A stretch of 64,000 nt of DNA from the NCBI RefSeq assembly GCF_042100115.1, contig NC_091273.1, positions 1,426,001 through 1,490,000 on the forward strand, read 5' to 3'. The notes below the pieces were generated by a model. The model was given only the letters and a program-made list of their open reading frames with translations, was not told the origin of the DNA and searched no databases. The position numbers and the translations under genes are program-made. This document shows positions 11,526 to 23,013 of this stretch, in pieces (position 1 is the stretch's first letter; every line of letters begins with the position of its first letter). Source of the DNA: Alternaria dauci (Eukaryota > Ascomycota > Dothideomycetes > Pleosporales > Pleosporaceae).

Positions 11526-12132
11526 ATGTTTGCGCCGTCGTCCTTTAGAGCTACCAGAACACTGCTCACATCTACGCGTCTGCAAACAGCCATCAACCCC
11601 ACATCCACCGCAAACCTCTACCGTCCACTCTTCACCCAGAAGTTCTTCCACAACACCGCCAAAATGAGCGACGATCACAAGGGCGTACACAACCTCAAGA
11701 AGTAAGTCGAGCTGCCGTCGCATTCCACATGCGATGCACGACGTCATACTGCTGGACATATGCTGACGTGATGGCCTTGCAGCAAGGACGAGTTCGAGGC
11801 AGCCATGGCAACCAAGGACAGCCTCATGGTCATCGACTGCTTCGCGACATGGTGCGGCCCTTGTAAAGTGATCGCTCCCCAGGTCGTCAAGTAAGTTGTG
11901 CCTTGCCATGACAATCACGCGCCGCTAACCGTGCTCTAGACTCTCCGACAAGTACCCCCAGGCGCGCTTCTACAAGCTCGACGTCGACGAAGCCTCCGAC
12001 GTCGCAGCAGATCTCGGTATCCGCGCCATGCCTACCTTTATCCTTTTCAAGAACGGCACCAAGGTCGCCGAGGTCGTTGGCGCCAACCCCAAGGCTCTCG
12101 AAACCGCTATCCAGAACAACTACGAGGAATAG
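11526..12132 (+). CDS. Thioredoxin with a presequence-like N-terminus
   Basis: A disulfide reductase of the classic thioredoxin fold. Exons are 11526-11701, 11783-11890 and 11940-12132, all GT-AG and in phase, giving 158 aa. The redox site WCGPC sits at residues 82-86, followed by the cis-proline loop AMPTFILF and the C-terminal GANPKALE. A normal cytosolic thioredoxin is about 105-110 aa; here about 46 extra residues precede an internal methionine (residue 47, base 11664). The extension is rich in Arg, Ser and Thr, has almost no acidic residues, and has the look of a mitochondrial presequence ending near KFFHNTAKM. Initiation at the first ATG would give a mitochondrial form and at the second a cytosolic form; this is inference. 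Confidence 0.93.
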
Positions 12133-12520
12133 AGCGCACAGTCGAAGCCGCCCCGCAAACACAGACAATCGCATCCAGCACCAGACTAGGCTTGGACATT
12201 GAGTAAAGGGATACTGTTTTGCTGAGGGACAAATCATGGGCAGCACGCCGCAGAGTGGAATTATGATAATGTTTTTCAAATACCAGCTGCTGCATTGCCA
12301 AATGTAATAAATTCAGGTTGGACTCGTGCAATGATTTACTCGTGCGTCCACTCAAGAGAAGAACAAGTCGATACCTTGTTGACCAGTCTGACACTGGCGT
12401 GGTAGCATCCCTAGTAGACCACTGCAATCCACGTTTGCAGTCTGATCGAACAGGCAGTGAATGTGACAACAAGCTGAGCAGTATGTGATGCGCATGCGTT
12501 GGCAAAAAAAGGCGGGAGAT
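12133..12520. other. Convergent intergenic region
   Basis: The thioredoxin and hydrolase genes converge here, so this stretch holds two 3' UTRs. AATAAA-like sequence is present at about 12305. Nothing else is seen. Confidence 0.5.
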
Positions 12521-13669
12521 TCATAAGCTCTCAGTCCATCTCCAAACCTCTTCCGCACCTCTTTCCCATCCAACATCGTTCTGCAAATGATGCGCTGTTC
12601 CTTTGATAACTTTGAATGAGATACCGTCCCGTCCGTCCTCATCATTTCCTTCAATATGCTCATCATCGTATTCCCGGATACCATCCAGTTTCCGAGACCT
12701 GACGCAGTGACGAAACGCTGCACGATAACGCTTCGCTGCATCAAGTAATACTGGTGGTGTACAGAGGACGTCTAGCTCTGCCGCCAGAACCAGAAACCGT
12801 GGAATAATAGTAGTTCCACGCCTATCTTCACTGGTCGGCTGCTGCGTCTTCCATCCGGTAATAGACTTGAGCACATCTGGCCCAGTCACGATTGGAAAGA
12901 GTGCCTGCATCGGCCAGCCCATGGATTCGTAGGGGCTGAGGAGGCGTTCCAGATCTTTGACAACGGAAGTCGGTGTGGAGGGTAAGAAGAAGGCGTCATG
13001 AACCTGCCTGGTCATCGCTAAGACGTATCTTGGGTGCATGAAACGGTAGAGGAAGTTCAGCGGCGCAGAAAAGGCCCAGAACTTGTAGCATGACCATCTA
13101 CTTTGCAGTCAGCGATATTCACAAGCAACACCAGTACAGAGATGGACTTACGACCCGAACCCCGGTACCGCCGCAAACATGCAAAAACCTTGGACTTTCA
13201 ACAACCCTTGACCCAGCGCCCACTGGCTCAGCGCTCCACCCGCCGAATGTGCAATCAACACGACTCGAACTCTCTCCTCGGCTTTTCTCCGCTCACCCTC
13301 GAGTCTCTCGGCTTCCTCAACGCCCGCTACGAGGTCTTGTGCAATGCTCCCTCGACCTGTGAAATACAGCTTCAAGAACCCAGGATACCAGCTGCCACCG
13401 TGTCCCCTATAGCTCACAGCGTAGCAAGGATATCCACGAGACGAGAAGAAGAGCATATAAGAAGTCCAAACGGCCGCGCAGCCGAAGCCGCCGTGGGCGA
13501 AGAAGAGGGGTGGCTTGGTAGACGGTGATGGAGGAAGGGCTGAGAGGAGCTCCAGCGGTCCCGATGCAGTTGAGATATAGGTTCTTGTTATGCCATCTGG
13601 GACTCGTGTGGGAGGCGGTGGGTTGGGATTTGGCGCGCGCCATTGCAGGGCGAAGGGTCCGAATGGCAT
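12521..13669 (-). CDS. Alpha/beta hydrolase fold protein
   Basis: Two exons on the minus strand, 13669-13152 and 13097-12521, joined by a 54-base GT-AG intron, encode 364 aa. The fold is shown by the oxyanion motif HGGFG (59-63), a strand-turn-helix with the nucleophile in AHSAGG (Ser142), a candidate acid in LAAELDVL, and a C-terminal candidate histidine in GTAHHL (342 or 343). The nucleophile elbow starts with Ala instead of the usual Gly (A-H-S-A-G). There is no signal peptide or membrane segment, so it is probably cytosolic. The substrate cannot be told from sequence; lipase, esterase and epoxide-hydrolase-like families share this layout. Confidence 0.87.
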
Positions 13670-14376
13670 CTTGATCTTTCTGCGGGTGAGAACAATGTGG
13701 CTAGTGCTTCAATGAAATATGCTTGTGATCACAAGAAACCAGTGAATAAATTGCGTTTGGTCTTGTTTCGTGCAGTGATAGGATTGGTATTAGTAATGCT
13801 TAGGTGAATGTCATGTATGTGCGTGACGGCTGTTCAGCCGCACACGTTAGGGGCTGGGCGAAGTGAACGGTGACATTGTAGCATGTAACGCTGAACTGGT
13901 TTCAATCACTCTCGTGAGAAATATGTCGCTACTGTCATAATTGGGTATATGATCGCATGATGCATTCTTGTATATGGGTAAGTGAAAAGTGAGGTTTCCA
14001 AGATTAGACTGATGGAGATGGCGCAGTCACAACGCTAGTGGGGTCGCATCAGGCTGTGGTACTATTACCAGATGCTTCATCGTCTTTGCAACTTGTAGTC
14101 ATATAGATAGTGTTGAACTATTGTTTTGGTCTCTCTGTTGCTTTCCAGCCTGGTCTGACCTAAGATATAGAAGACGCTATCATGTGCGAAGACACTAGTC
14201 AATCGTCCCTTATAAACATCAATTTCTCTAAGCTAATGGCTTCGAAAGTTTTGCATCAGCGCCTGTTTCTTCGACGCATCTCGCGCCGTTTTCCAAAATT
14301 TGCCTTCTTGCAATCTCTCCTATCGCCCATCCATACCAGCAGTTCAAGTATATTCCCTGTCGGCCAGCGTTCTTCA
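13670..14376. other. Intergenic region
   Basis: About 700 bases upstream of the hydrolase gene and downstream of the next minus-strand gene. I see no gene or RNA structure here. Confidence 0.5.
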
Positions 14377-15363
14377 TTAGTCGCTCTGCTGGCGCCCTAA
14401 CTTTCGCTCCCGATGAAATGGGTTGTGACCTCTCATCCAGCGCCTGACACGATCTCGCTTCGGATCACTACGTTGGATAACCGACACCATTTGCAAGCCG
14501 CCCAGAGCTGGCTGGTACATGTCAACACCGATGGCTGGCACACGTTCAGGCGTGCTGTGATGCTCGGAAATGGTTGGCTCGTACGCAAGAGCAGGGACAT
14601 GTGAAGGGGGGGTGGATTCTGATTTCGAGCGTTTATAATTCGGCCTGGTTGCGGGTCCAGGGTGCTCTAGGGCGTTGGCAGTCGCGGATTTTCGTTCCGG
14701 GACGGCTACGGATGATTTTTGATATTGAGTATGGACTAGTTGCGGTTCTTGCTCGTTGTGGATATTTTCAGAGAGATAGGAATCCGGCTCGATAACAGGA
14801 AGATCCTGATCAGAATCATACTCGGGCGGAGGCGCGGGAAGTAGATAGTCTGAACAGAGAAAGTCTTCTGTCGTCGGCCGTCGTAGGATGCGGCTTTTAT
14901 TACCATATATAGCACCTGCTGACGGCCCTTGAATGTCATCATCATGTATCGGATACGGTGGTGACCGGAGGAAGTCCTGATTCCTTCTGCTCCCGGCGAA
15001 GATTGGCCTAACGTATTCGTTGTGGTCAGGCATATTGATAGGACTTTGTTCCATAGACCTCACATCGGACATGAGGGTATCGTATGGGTATGAAAGTGGT
15101 TGTGGCTGGCTGAGAATGTTCTCCACCGCAGTTCCAGACTGACCTTGTGGGGTGGCATTATCTCCAGAACGATCGTCCCATGAATATCTTTTTGTTCGCA
15201 TAGTTGGTCTTGTGATAGCAGAGAAGGGTGGTGATGGTAGCGGTCGCGATGTTGTTGTATATACAGGCGAAGAGCCTTCTGAGCACTTCGTCTGTGAGGG
15301 CGTGCTTGGAAGTGACGAAGGATACGGGGCTCTCGCTCGGCTCGTCGTGTGGGATGGTGCCAT
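14377..15363 (-). CDS. Uncharacterised Pro/Ser-rich protein
   Basis: A single open frame of 328 codons from an ATG (MAPSHTTSRA). I do not recognise it. The protein is rich in Pro, Ser and Tyr, has low-complexity character and no membrane segment, and ends in a basic segment (RVRRWMRGHNPFHRERK) that could bind nucleic acid or membrane. It lies divergent to the gene at 15834 with a 470-base gap. An upstream spliced exon cannot be excluded. Support is frame length and amino acid composition only, so this is a moderate call. Confidence 0.55.
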   Translation of the reverse strand: MAPSHTTSRARAPYPSSLPSTPSQTKCSEGSSPVYTTTSRPLPSPPFSAITRPTMRTKRYSWDDRSGDNATPQGQSGTAVENILSQPQPLSYPYDTLMSDVRSMEQSPINMPDHNEYVRPIFAGSRRNQDFLRSPPYPIHDDDIQGPSAGAIYGNKSRILRRPTTEDFLCSDYLLPAPPPEYDSDQDLPVIEPDSYLSENIHNEQEPQLVHTQYQKSSVAVPERKSATANALEHPGPATRPNYKRSKSESTPPSHVPALAYEPTISEHHSTPERVPAIGVDMYQPALGGLQMVSVIQRSDPKRDRVRRWMRGHNPFHRERKLGRQQSD

Positions 15364-15833
15364 ATCCAGTGTGTCTTACTCAAACAATCTGTCGTTATTT
15401 TGCGGTGGCGGTGATGAAAGCTACAAAATCAACTGACAAATCTGTGAGTTGGGGCTGGACCAATGCTTGTCTGGTGCGGTAACAACTTGCTAGCGGAGAC
15501 TAGATGTACCGCAAGGCAGTACAGCACAGCAAAGGCATCGTGAAAGCCTAGTATGCTCGTGGTCCGGACAAAGCAAGCGATTACTGTGAATAACGTGACG
15601 CTATCTGCAGGCACCCGGTCTAACAGATCCACTGTGCTGCAATATAAGTACCGTAGCACAGGCGCGCTAAGTAGAACCATAGATGTGAAGAATCTGCCAC
15701 AGATTGACATTATGCGCTTGTTCCGAATCGCAGTGCCAGCGGCAGAGTTTCCAAGGACCAGCAGACACTGAATGTTCCATGTTAGTATTCACAAGTCGCC
15801 TGTACCCTGATACGTGTCTTGGGACCTGCGAGA
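15364..15833. other. Divergent intergenic region
   Basis: Probable shared promoter for two divergent uncharacterised genes. No recognisable regulatory motif stands out. Confidence 0.45.
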
Positions 15834-16547
15834 ATGGGACATCTTCAACTCCATCTTCCGCCATCCTACCCAAGTCTATACCTAGCCGGCATGCACTCAC
15901 CACTTATTCAAAATCTAGAAACTCTCCATTATACTATACCAGCACCAGCTACCAGCAGCCGATGGGACAACGCTCGAGAATATAGGCGGAGAGTGCAGCA
16001 GGCGCCTCAAGTTGATCCTCACTCTGATATTTCTATACCAGCTGTGGAGCAAGATGCCGAATTTTGGGTGCGGAGGCTCGTCCTGGCCATGATCAATCTC
16101 GAAGATATCAAAGATCCTGCAAGCTCGAGCGCAGCGAAGATATTTCGCCCAGAAGCGTACGACTCCCTACTTCTCGAAGCAACGTGCCGCGAGATCTTCC
16201 TAGCGTTGATTGACCGATGCAAGAATGGCTTCCGAGGACCAGCTCAATTCAATAAAGCGCTAAAACCTCACCGAGGCCTCGAAGCGGATGCTGATGGGAC
16301 ATGCGCACAACGTTTGCAGAACGTAGTGAACGTATTGCTTCGAAATAAAAGAGTCGCGAAAGATGTGTTGTTTGAAGACTGGAAGATCCGACTACTAGTG
16401 AACCATCCTTTGGCATATGACAAAGAGAAGGATTCGCAGAAGGGCTCGAACGATCAGCGAAGAAAGCGACTGGAATCTGAAAGAGAGAAGCTACGGAAAA
16501 CCGAAGAGGAACTACTTGCTTATCGCTCGGGTTTGGAAGGATTGTAG
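15834..16547 (+). CDS. Uncharacterised helical protein with C-terminal coiled coil
   Basis: An open frame of 237 codons from the ATG at 15834; an internal ATG at 15891 is an alternative and may fit better, because the first 20 residues are low quality. The core (about EFWVRRLVLAMINLEDIKDP onward) is a compact helical region with balanced composition and one cluster of conserved-looking aromatic and acidic positions. The C-terminus, from KDSQKGSNDQ onward, is a Lys/Glu-rich coiled coil. I believe similar hypothetical proteins are common in Dothideomycetes, but I cannot name a domain. No targeting signal is visible. Confidence 0.65.
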   Translation: MGHLQLHLPPSYPSLYLAGMHSPLIQNLETLHYTIPAPATSSRWDNAREYRRRVQQAPQVDPHSDISIPAVEQDAEFWVRRLVLAMINLEDIKDPASSSAAKIFRPEAYDSLLLEATCREIFLALIDRCKNGFRGPAQFNKALKPHRGLEADADGTCAQRLQNVVNVLLRNKRVAKDVLFEDWKIRLLVNHPLAYDKEKDSQKGSNDQRRKRLESEREKLRKTEEELLAYRSGLEGL

Positions 16548-17717
16548 TGGCGGCAGCAGAGGGGTGGAGGGGCGGATCCAGGTGTGGTAGGATGCGCGGG
16601 TATATCGGTATATATGCACTACGGCTATCAGTCACGATAAAAACAGTTTGACGTGGTCGACACCGGAAGCAATTACCATCTACCAAAGAGCATTTCTTGA
16701 CATACATTATGTTACCTAGGTTCATCAATCATCAGCAACATGTGCCTAGGTCTTTACCGTGTTTGCGAGGGACCTGGCATGGAAGGCGAGGGTACCTAGT
16801 TAGTTGCAACAGCTCGAGAGCATCCTTGATGACATGTCTATACTAAGCAATATGCGTGTGTATCGCATAGATAAAGTTGCAAGTGCTTTTGGATCGCTGC
16901 ACAGGTGAGCGGGTGAGAAGAAATGACACTAGTCGGAAGCTGCTTAGCTGAGCGGGGTCTGCTTGGCGCTCCCAGGGCCGAGGGGATGTGCAGCTTGCTT
17001 CATCCGTCATTCTCGACATCCGTAGCCGCAACGGAAGCTACCTTCTCTTCTACATCCAGGCTCTTGTCTGTCCATCCAATAGCGATTCATCCATGTCAGA
17101 TGTCCCAATCACGGTAATCTTAGTTATTTCACAGCATCGGCCGTTCACTAAGAGTCCGTTGCGACAATGCTCTTTCGCGTTTTCCTGGGCAATGTGCACG
17201 CGACTTGTAGCTTCTGTGTAAGGGTTGCCACATTGCTTGATGGGGAAGGTCGCGATATAAAGTAGGGATGTCAAGACATTGTCAGATCTTGGGTGAATGA
17301 GAGCCTTGGATTGCTATCAGGTGGCCAACAGCCCCTCTGTATCTCTTTGACACGTTTCATTGGATATTATGTGCTTGGCCTGGCGAAGTGATGCTTGCCA
17401 AGGTCAAGTTGCAAACATTCAAGAATGGCGCAGGCTTAGTATTGCTCGGCGCCAACCGCGAATCCGAGAGACCCAAGAAATCCAAGAACGCAGGATGAAA
17501 TTCGAACGAGTGTGGAACGTCGTTTACAGGATATTATCTCTGGGCGATCAGGGTTGTGGAAGGTTTGTTTGGTGCCGAGAACGCCGTGAATGGTAATACA
17601 GTTCCACGACTTTGCTGAATGAGGCAGCTCGAGAACTAAAGGATTAAGGCGTAGAGACTTATATAATGAGTGTGTAGCATTTTTACAGACAGCTGTATCG
17701 CATTCAAACCTGTCGCC
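16548..17717. other. Intergenic region upstream of the peptide transporter
   Basis: About 1.2 kb. It contains short overlapping frames without motif content. The right part should be the promoter of the peptide transporter at 17718. Nothing else is supported. Confidence 0.5.
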
Positions 17718-19955
17718 ATGTCTACAGGCGCCAACCTGGAGATAGTTGATGCCGCTCTGGCAAATGTCCACGCCCCTCACAACAACACGCGGGGCAGTGT
17801 GAGTTTGGAAAAGCAAGACAAGTTTGTGTCGACTTCTGAGAGCCTCCTTGGCCCTAATGGCGAGCAATATCCTACCGATGAAGACTGGAGGCAGCTTCGC
17901 CGTGTGTATGGCAAAGTTAACTGGATGAGTACGCTCATTTTCCTCATGAGATTTTGTGTAACATACGCTAACGCCTGAAACCACTATTAGTCTATGTTAT
18001 CGGTATTGTGGAGATGTGCGAGCGTTTTGCCTACTACGGAACTACTGCGGTGTTTGTCAACTTCATTCAGAGAGACCTACCTACTTCAGGACCTTTCCCA
18101 GAAGCAGGCGCTGCAGGTGACGGGCAGCCTGGCGCACTTGGAATGGGTCAGCGTGCCAGTACTGGCCTCGTCCAGTTTAATTCCTTCTTCTCTTATATCA
18201 TGCCTCTAGTTGGTCAGTGTACTCTCTGCTAATGAGCAAGCATCATACTAAATCCTTCTCCTAGGTGGATGGGTTGCAGACGAATACTGGGGAAAATTCA
18301 AAACAATATATTTTGCGATTGGAGTCGCAACTCTTGGGCATATCTTGATCATCGTCGCCGCCATCCCTCAAGTTATGGGGCCAAATCCTGAAGGAGCTCT
18401 TGCCTCATTTATTCTGGGGTTGATCTTGTTTGGAACCGGCGTGTAAGTGTCTCTGGAATGAGTGCTCGTGAGGCGCATACTAAATTCGTCAAATATAGGG
18501 GCTTCTTCAAGTGCTGCATATCTCCGTTGATCGCCGAGCAGTACGAGGCCAGCCATCCGCGAGCTTTTATTCGCACCGAGCCAAACGGGGAACGAGTCAT
18601 CGTCGATCCGGGAATCACCTACTCCCGAGTTTACATGCGCTACTACCTTTTGATCAATGTTGGAGCACTCGTTGGCCAAGTTTCCATGGGTAAGCAGTTT
18701 GTCAGCGAATTGTACTATGTTCAAAAGCTCACCTCGAATGCAGTTTACGCGGAGAAATACGTCGGTTTTTGGCTTTCTTTCACATTGCCGACCATTCTCT
18801 TCATCCTCTGCCCGCTTCTGATGCTTGCTTTCAGTAAGCATTACGTCAAGAAGCCTCCGCAGGGTGACGTGCTTGTCAAATCGATGAGGACATACGGTTT
18901 GGTCCTGAAAGGTCGTTTCTCGCTCAATCCTGTGCGGACGTGGAAAAATCTTTCCGATCCGAACATCTGGGATGCTGCCAAGCCAAGCAAGATCGCAAAC
19001 AAACCAGTATGGATGACCTTCGACGATGCGTGGGTGGACGAAGTTCGACGTGGTATCAAGGCCTGTCAAGTATTCTTTTGGTTGCCGATCTTCTGGCTGC
19101 CATATGGTCAGATGTAAGTCTCGATACTCTCTGGGATACATTCCAGATCGCCGCTGACCGTCTTCAAGGACTAGTAACTTAGTTTCGCAGGCGTCTACTA
19201 TGAAACTTAACGGTGTACCAAACGATGTGGTGCACAATCTGGTAAGAACTTCAATGTACGAGCTCATAAGAGCAGACAGATACTGACTTCTACACTCAAG
19301 AATCCGTTCACGCTGCTTATTTCCATCCCGATCTTCGACAAAATCATCTATCCAAGACTCTCCCACTGGGGTATCAACTTCACACCGTTGAAGAAGATCC
19401 AAGCCGGTTTCGCTTGCGCGATGCTCTCCATGGTCGTTGCAGCAGTCATTCAGCACTTTATCTACCAAAAGTCGCCATGTGGAGAATTCCCAACAGACTG
19501 TGACCAGCCACCGGATCTTTCAGTGTGGACTCAGGTTCCAGCCTATATCCTCATCGCATTCTCGGAGATCTTCGCATCCATCACTGGATTAGAGGTAAGA
19601 TTCGCGTGTACGAATTGCAGTTGAGGCATATACTGACTTTGAATCTCCACCTTTGCAGTACGCGTACACAAAAGCACCGAAGAACATGCGCTCGTTGGTT
19701 ACAGGCATGTTTTGGTTTACCCATGCCTTCTCTTCTGCCATTGCCCAGGCATTCGTGCCATTGGCTGGTGACCCACTTCTCGTATGGCTGTACATGAGTA
19801 TTGCCATCTTGACATTTCTCGGTTGGGTTGGTTTCGCCTGGACTTTCAGAACATTGGACAAGGAGAACGATAGACTCGACAAGCTTCCGGAAGGTGGCTT
19901 CCAGTCTAACGCTGAGTACGCCGCGGCGAAGACTGAGAATGCCGACAGAGCCTGA
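17718..19955 (+). CDS. PTR2: Proton-coupled oligopeptide transporter (POT/PTR2 family)
   Basis: A plasma-membrane proton symporter for di- and tripeptides. Eight exons: 17718-17928, 17991-18212, 18265-18442, 18499-18689, 18744-19113, 19175-19241, 19301-19594 and 19659-19955. All are GT-AG with matching phases, giving 609 aa, the family's usual length. The proton-coupling motif EMCERFAYYG is at residues 78-87. The POT signature GGWVADEYWGKF and the second signature around RYYLLINVGALVGQ follow, then the central loop with WLPIFWLPYGQ and the C-terminal helices ending in FWFTHAFSSA. The cytosolic N-terminus of about 70 residues is hydrophilic. The sixth exon is only 67 bases and begins inside the GQINLVSQASTM segment. 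Confidence 0.95.
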
Positions 19956-21185
19956 TCTTGGGATCTGGGTTTCGAACTGGATTTTTTTGTCGGCTCAATA
20001 CGAAATTTCTGCTGGGGCGGGGTACTATGAGGGCTTGAGAATAGTGAAGACGAGCTTCATAAGCTATGTATAGCATTACGAAGCCCGAACAAGACATCAA
20101 TCTTAACGACATGACGCAATGTATTGTTAAGTCTTTTCAGCTTGAGGTGCCCATCGTATCAAATGTGGCTGCGCGTCGCATCCTTGCTGCCATGTTAGCG
20201 GCCAAAGACTTCCTTCATACTAAGTCATCCAAGATTACACTTTCGAAGAGAATAAAAGTGGGCCGCTGGAGGTCCAATGCTGAGCAGGCATGCGATATGG
20301 CCCGAGAAAAGAAAAGAATCAGTCTAGCGGCGCTCAAGCAGATACATGTCATAGTTGATGGGATGCAAGAGCGTGGGATGCAATATATTGTAGCCCTTGC
20401 AAAGGCTCAGAAACGTGGGCCTAACTTAGTAAGGTGCATAGCATGTACACGTCACAGAAAAAAGGTTCCAGATGACGACGATGGACTAGATTCTTAGTAT
20501 CCAAGGGCGATGGTCAGAGCTGACAAAAAGAAAGTTGTCGATGACATTACGCTGCCTGCCCGCTCGCTCCGCGGCCATTAATAACATCAATGTCGTGGCC
20601 GCACTCAGGGGTTTCGGATCAAACTCCTACCACCACGAACGATATTTTGTTGCCAGAAAAGTGTTAGACCAACGCGAAATAGAACTGGCCGCTGGATTTG
20701 AAGAGCGTGGAGCGGGAGCCGCCTTCCTCGTTGTGTTCTTTCTAGAACGCCAGAGCTTATAAAGCAGCATATGTACAAAGACTGGATGTTCAATATTTGT
20801 ATTTTCGCCTACTCTGTCTTAACTGCGTAATAAGCTATTTGCCGTCTATCCCTCCAAAATCGCTACGTCAGGATTTATTTCCGGACCCATACGTCGACTA
20901 CGACGCTCTTTTGGGGAAAGCGCGGTCTCGGGGACCAAAGGCACCAGCCATCGGTAGCTGCAAAGTCTCTAGCTTTGACCCACTATCGCATCTCCCGTCA
21001 CAAGCATCCAGCAATGTTCCATTTTTTCAAAACATTGCCTTCGGTCATGTATCAGAGACTTTCATCACCCAATGATGGCTCGGATACGTCATGGTGTAGA
21101 AACTCTTCACAAGTTCTCAGATTTTTGAAAGTCTGCAACATCTCCTAGCCTCATCCCCACGGTCTTAGCCATTTCTCTTTCCTCG
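19956..21185. other. Intergenic region between two transporters
   Basis: About 1.2 kb. One frame at 20066-20497 starts with ATG and codes for a Lys/Arg-rich 143-residue product, but it has no recognisable motif and is not annotated as a gene. The right end should contain the promoter of the MFS gene. Confidence 0.45.
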
Positions 21186-23013
21186 ATGGCATTTTTCTTG
21201 CAATACAGGGCTATTCAGCGGCATGCTAAGGAAGAGCTACAGCGTGTAACCGACGTTCCAGATCCATTGTCCGCCCACATTGGACACTTCCCCGATGGAT
21301 CACACGAACTGGGAGATTTGGAGTCACCTGGTACGCTAAACAAAGGTGAACCGTACACACGGATTCCAGGCATCACATTGAGGGAAGATGGTAACAGCCA
21401 GCTCTATTACCAGGTTGACTGGAGCGGCCCCGATGACCCATTCAACCCCAAGCACTTCTCAACCCTCCACCGTATCTTTGCGACACTACTCGTATGTCTC
21501 GTCGCTTTTGTAGCGACCCTCGCATCTTCCATCGACTCTGCTGTGCTCACCAGAGCGACTGCCGACTTTGGTGTTTCAGAAGTAGCAGAGTCATTGGCCA
21601 CTGCTCTTTTCTTGGTAGGATTTGGCTTTGGTGCCTTGCTTCTATCTCCCCTCTCTGAGCTCCTCGGACGATATCCAGTCTATCTTGGCTCCCTCTTCGT
21701 TTTTGCCTGCTGGACACTTGGATCTGCGTTGGCGCCGAACTTTGGCGCTCAGATTGTCTTTCGATTCCTAGCTGGGTTCTCGGCGAGTACTCCCTTGACG
21801 GTTGCAGGCGGCTCCGTGGGTGATCTTTGGAGCCCAGTGGAGAAGACATTCGCCTTTCCACTATTCGCGATACCCGCATTTGGCGGACCCGTTCTTGGTT
21901 AGTCTCCGATGCGTGTGTTATTCGTAGCAAGACAATCTGCTCCTTGTTGGCTTTGCTGACGATAGAAAAAAACTAGGTCCTGTGATAGGCGCATACATTG
22001 GCTACGAGCAAGACATCAACTGGAGATGGACGGAATGGATAACGCTGATTCTGATCGGAGTGACTTTCATACTAATACTGCTCTGTAAAAGAGAATCATT
22101 CGCACCACGCCTATTACACTACAAAGCACAGCACTTCCGGAAACTCACAGGCAATCAGCAGTTCAAGACCGCGACTGAAGCATCGCATGGCTCTATTGGT
22201 GAGCTCTTGTCTAGGTCTTTTACTCGGCCTTTTCTTCTCTGCACACAGCCAATCGTCATGGCCTTTACACTGTACTTGATGATTGTTTACATCATTCTGT
22301 TTACGTTTCTGGACGGGTATGAGTCCCTTGAATGCTTCAAATTGCAATGTAGCATGTCCATTACTAACGATGTTGCAGTTACCCTTATATCTTTGCGGAG
22401 ACCTTCGGTGTAAACGAGGGACTATCCAACGTCTGCTTCGTTGGATTGTTCATCGGAATCGCCCTTTCGGCACTCCTTGTTCCAATAGCCTACCACAGGA
22501 CCGTGCGACAGCTTGAGAACGATGGAGACGATGGGTCTGGCAAGGCTATACACCGCGAGTCGAGGTTGTTCTTTGCCATGATTGGAGCGCCTACGTTACC
22601 TATCGGACTCTTCTGGATGGGTTGGACTGACTATGTGAGTATAGTATACGCGTCTTCCGTCATCCGTGCTTCTATACAAGTCTAACAAACAACAGGCTTC
22701 CATTTCAATATGGTCACCATTAGCAGCATCTTTGCTTGTTGGTTTTAGCAACATCTGCATCTTCATGTCCGCGTACATGTACATCATCGACAGTTACGAA
22801 GCATACGCAGCATCGGCCTTGACATTTGTCGCCTTGGTCAGATACATTGCAGCCGGTGGCATGACAGTTGTCGGCATTCCCATGTATAGAAACCTAGGGA
22901 CTCACTGGACCTTGACTTTGCTTGGTATCATTAGCGTTGTTGCGCTACCGATTCCGTATGTACTATACCACTTCGGACCCAGTCTCCGGAAGCGCAGCAA
23001 GTGGGCAGTATAA
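21186..23013 (+). CDS. Major facilitator superfamily transporter, drug:H+ antiporter type
   Basis: A membrane transporter of the DHA1 type (multidrug or polyamine exporters of the Flr1/Tpo1 kind). Exons are 21186-21897, 21977-22316, 22379-22634 and 22696-23013; all are GT-AG and in phase, giving 541 aa. A hydrophilic N-terminus of about 90 residues ends in a DWSGPDDPFNPKHFS motif, the D-P-x-N-P element common before helix 1 in this group. Twelve hydrophobic helices can be traced, with SPLSELLGRYPVY as the loop 2-3 motif A and a glycine-rich helix 5 region (AGGSVGDLW). Substrate is unknown. It follows the peptide transporter in the same direction but with its own long upstream region, so joint regulation is not indicated. 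Confidence 0.9.

Noticed and set aside
20066..20497. ATG-started 143-codon frame between the two transporter genes
   Set aside because: No recognisable domain, no splice-linked neighbours and composition like non-coding frames nearby; not enough to call a gene.
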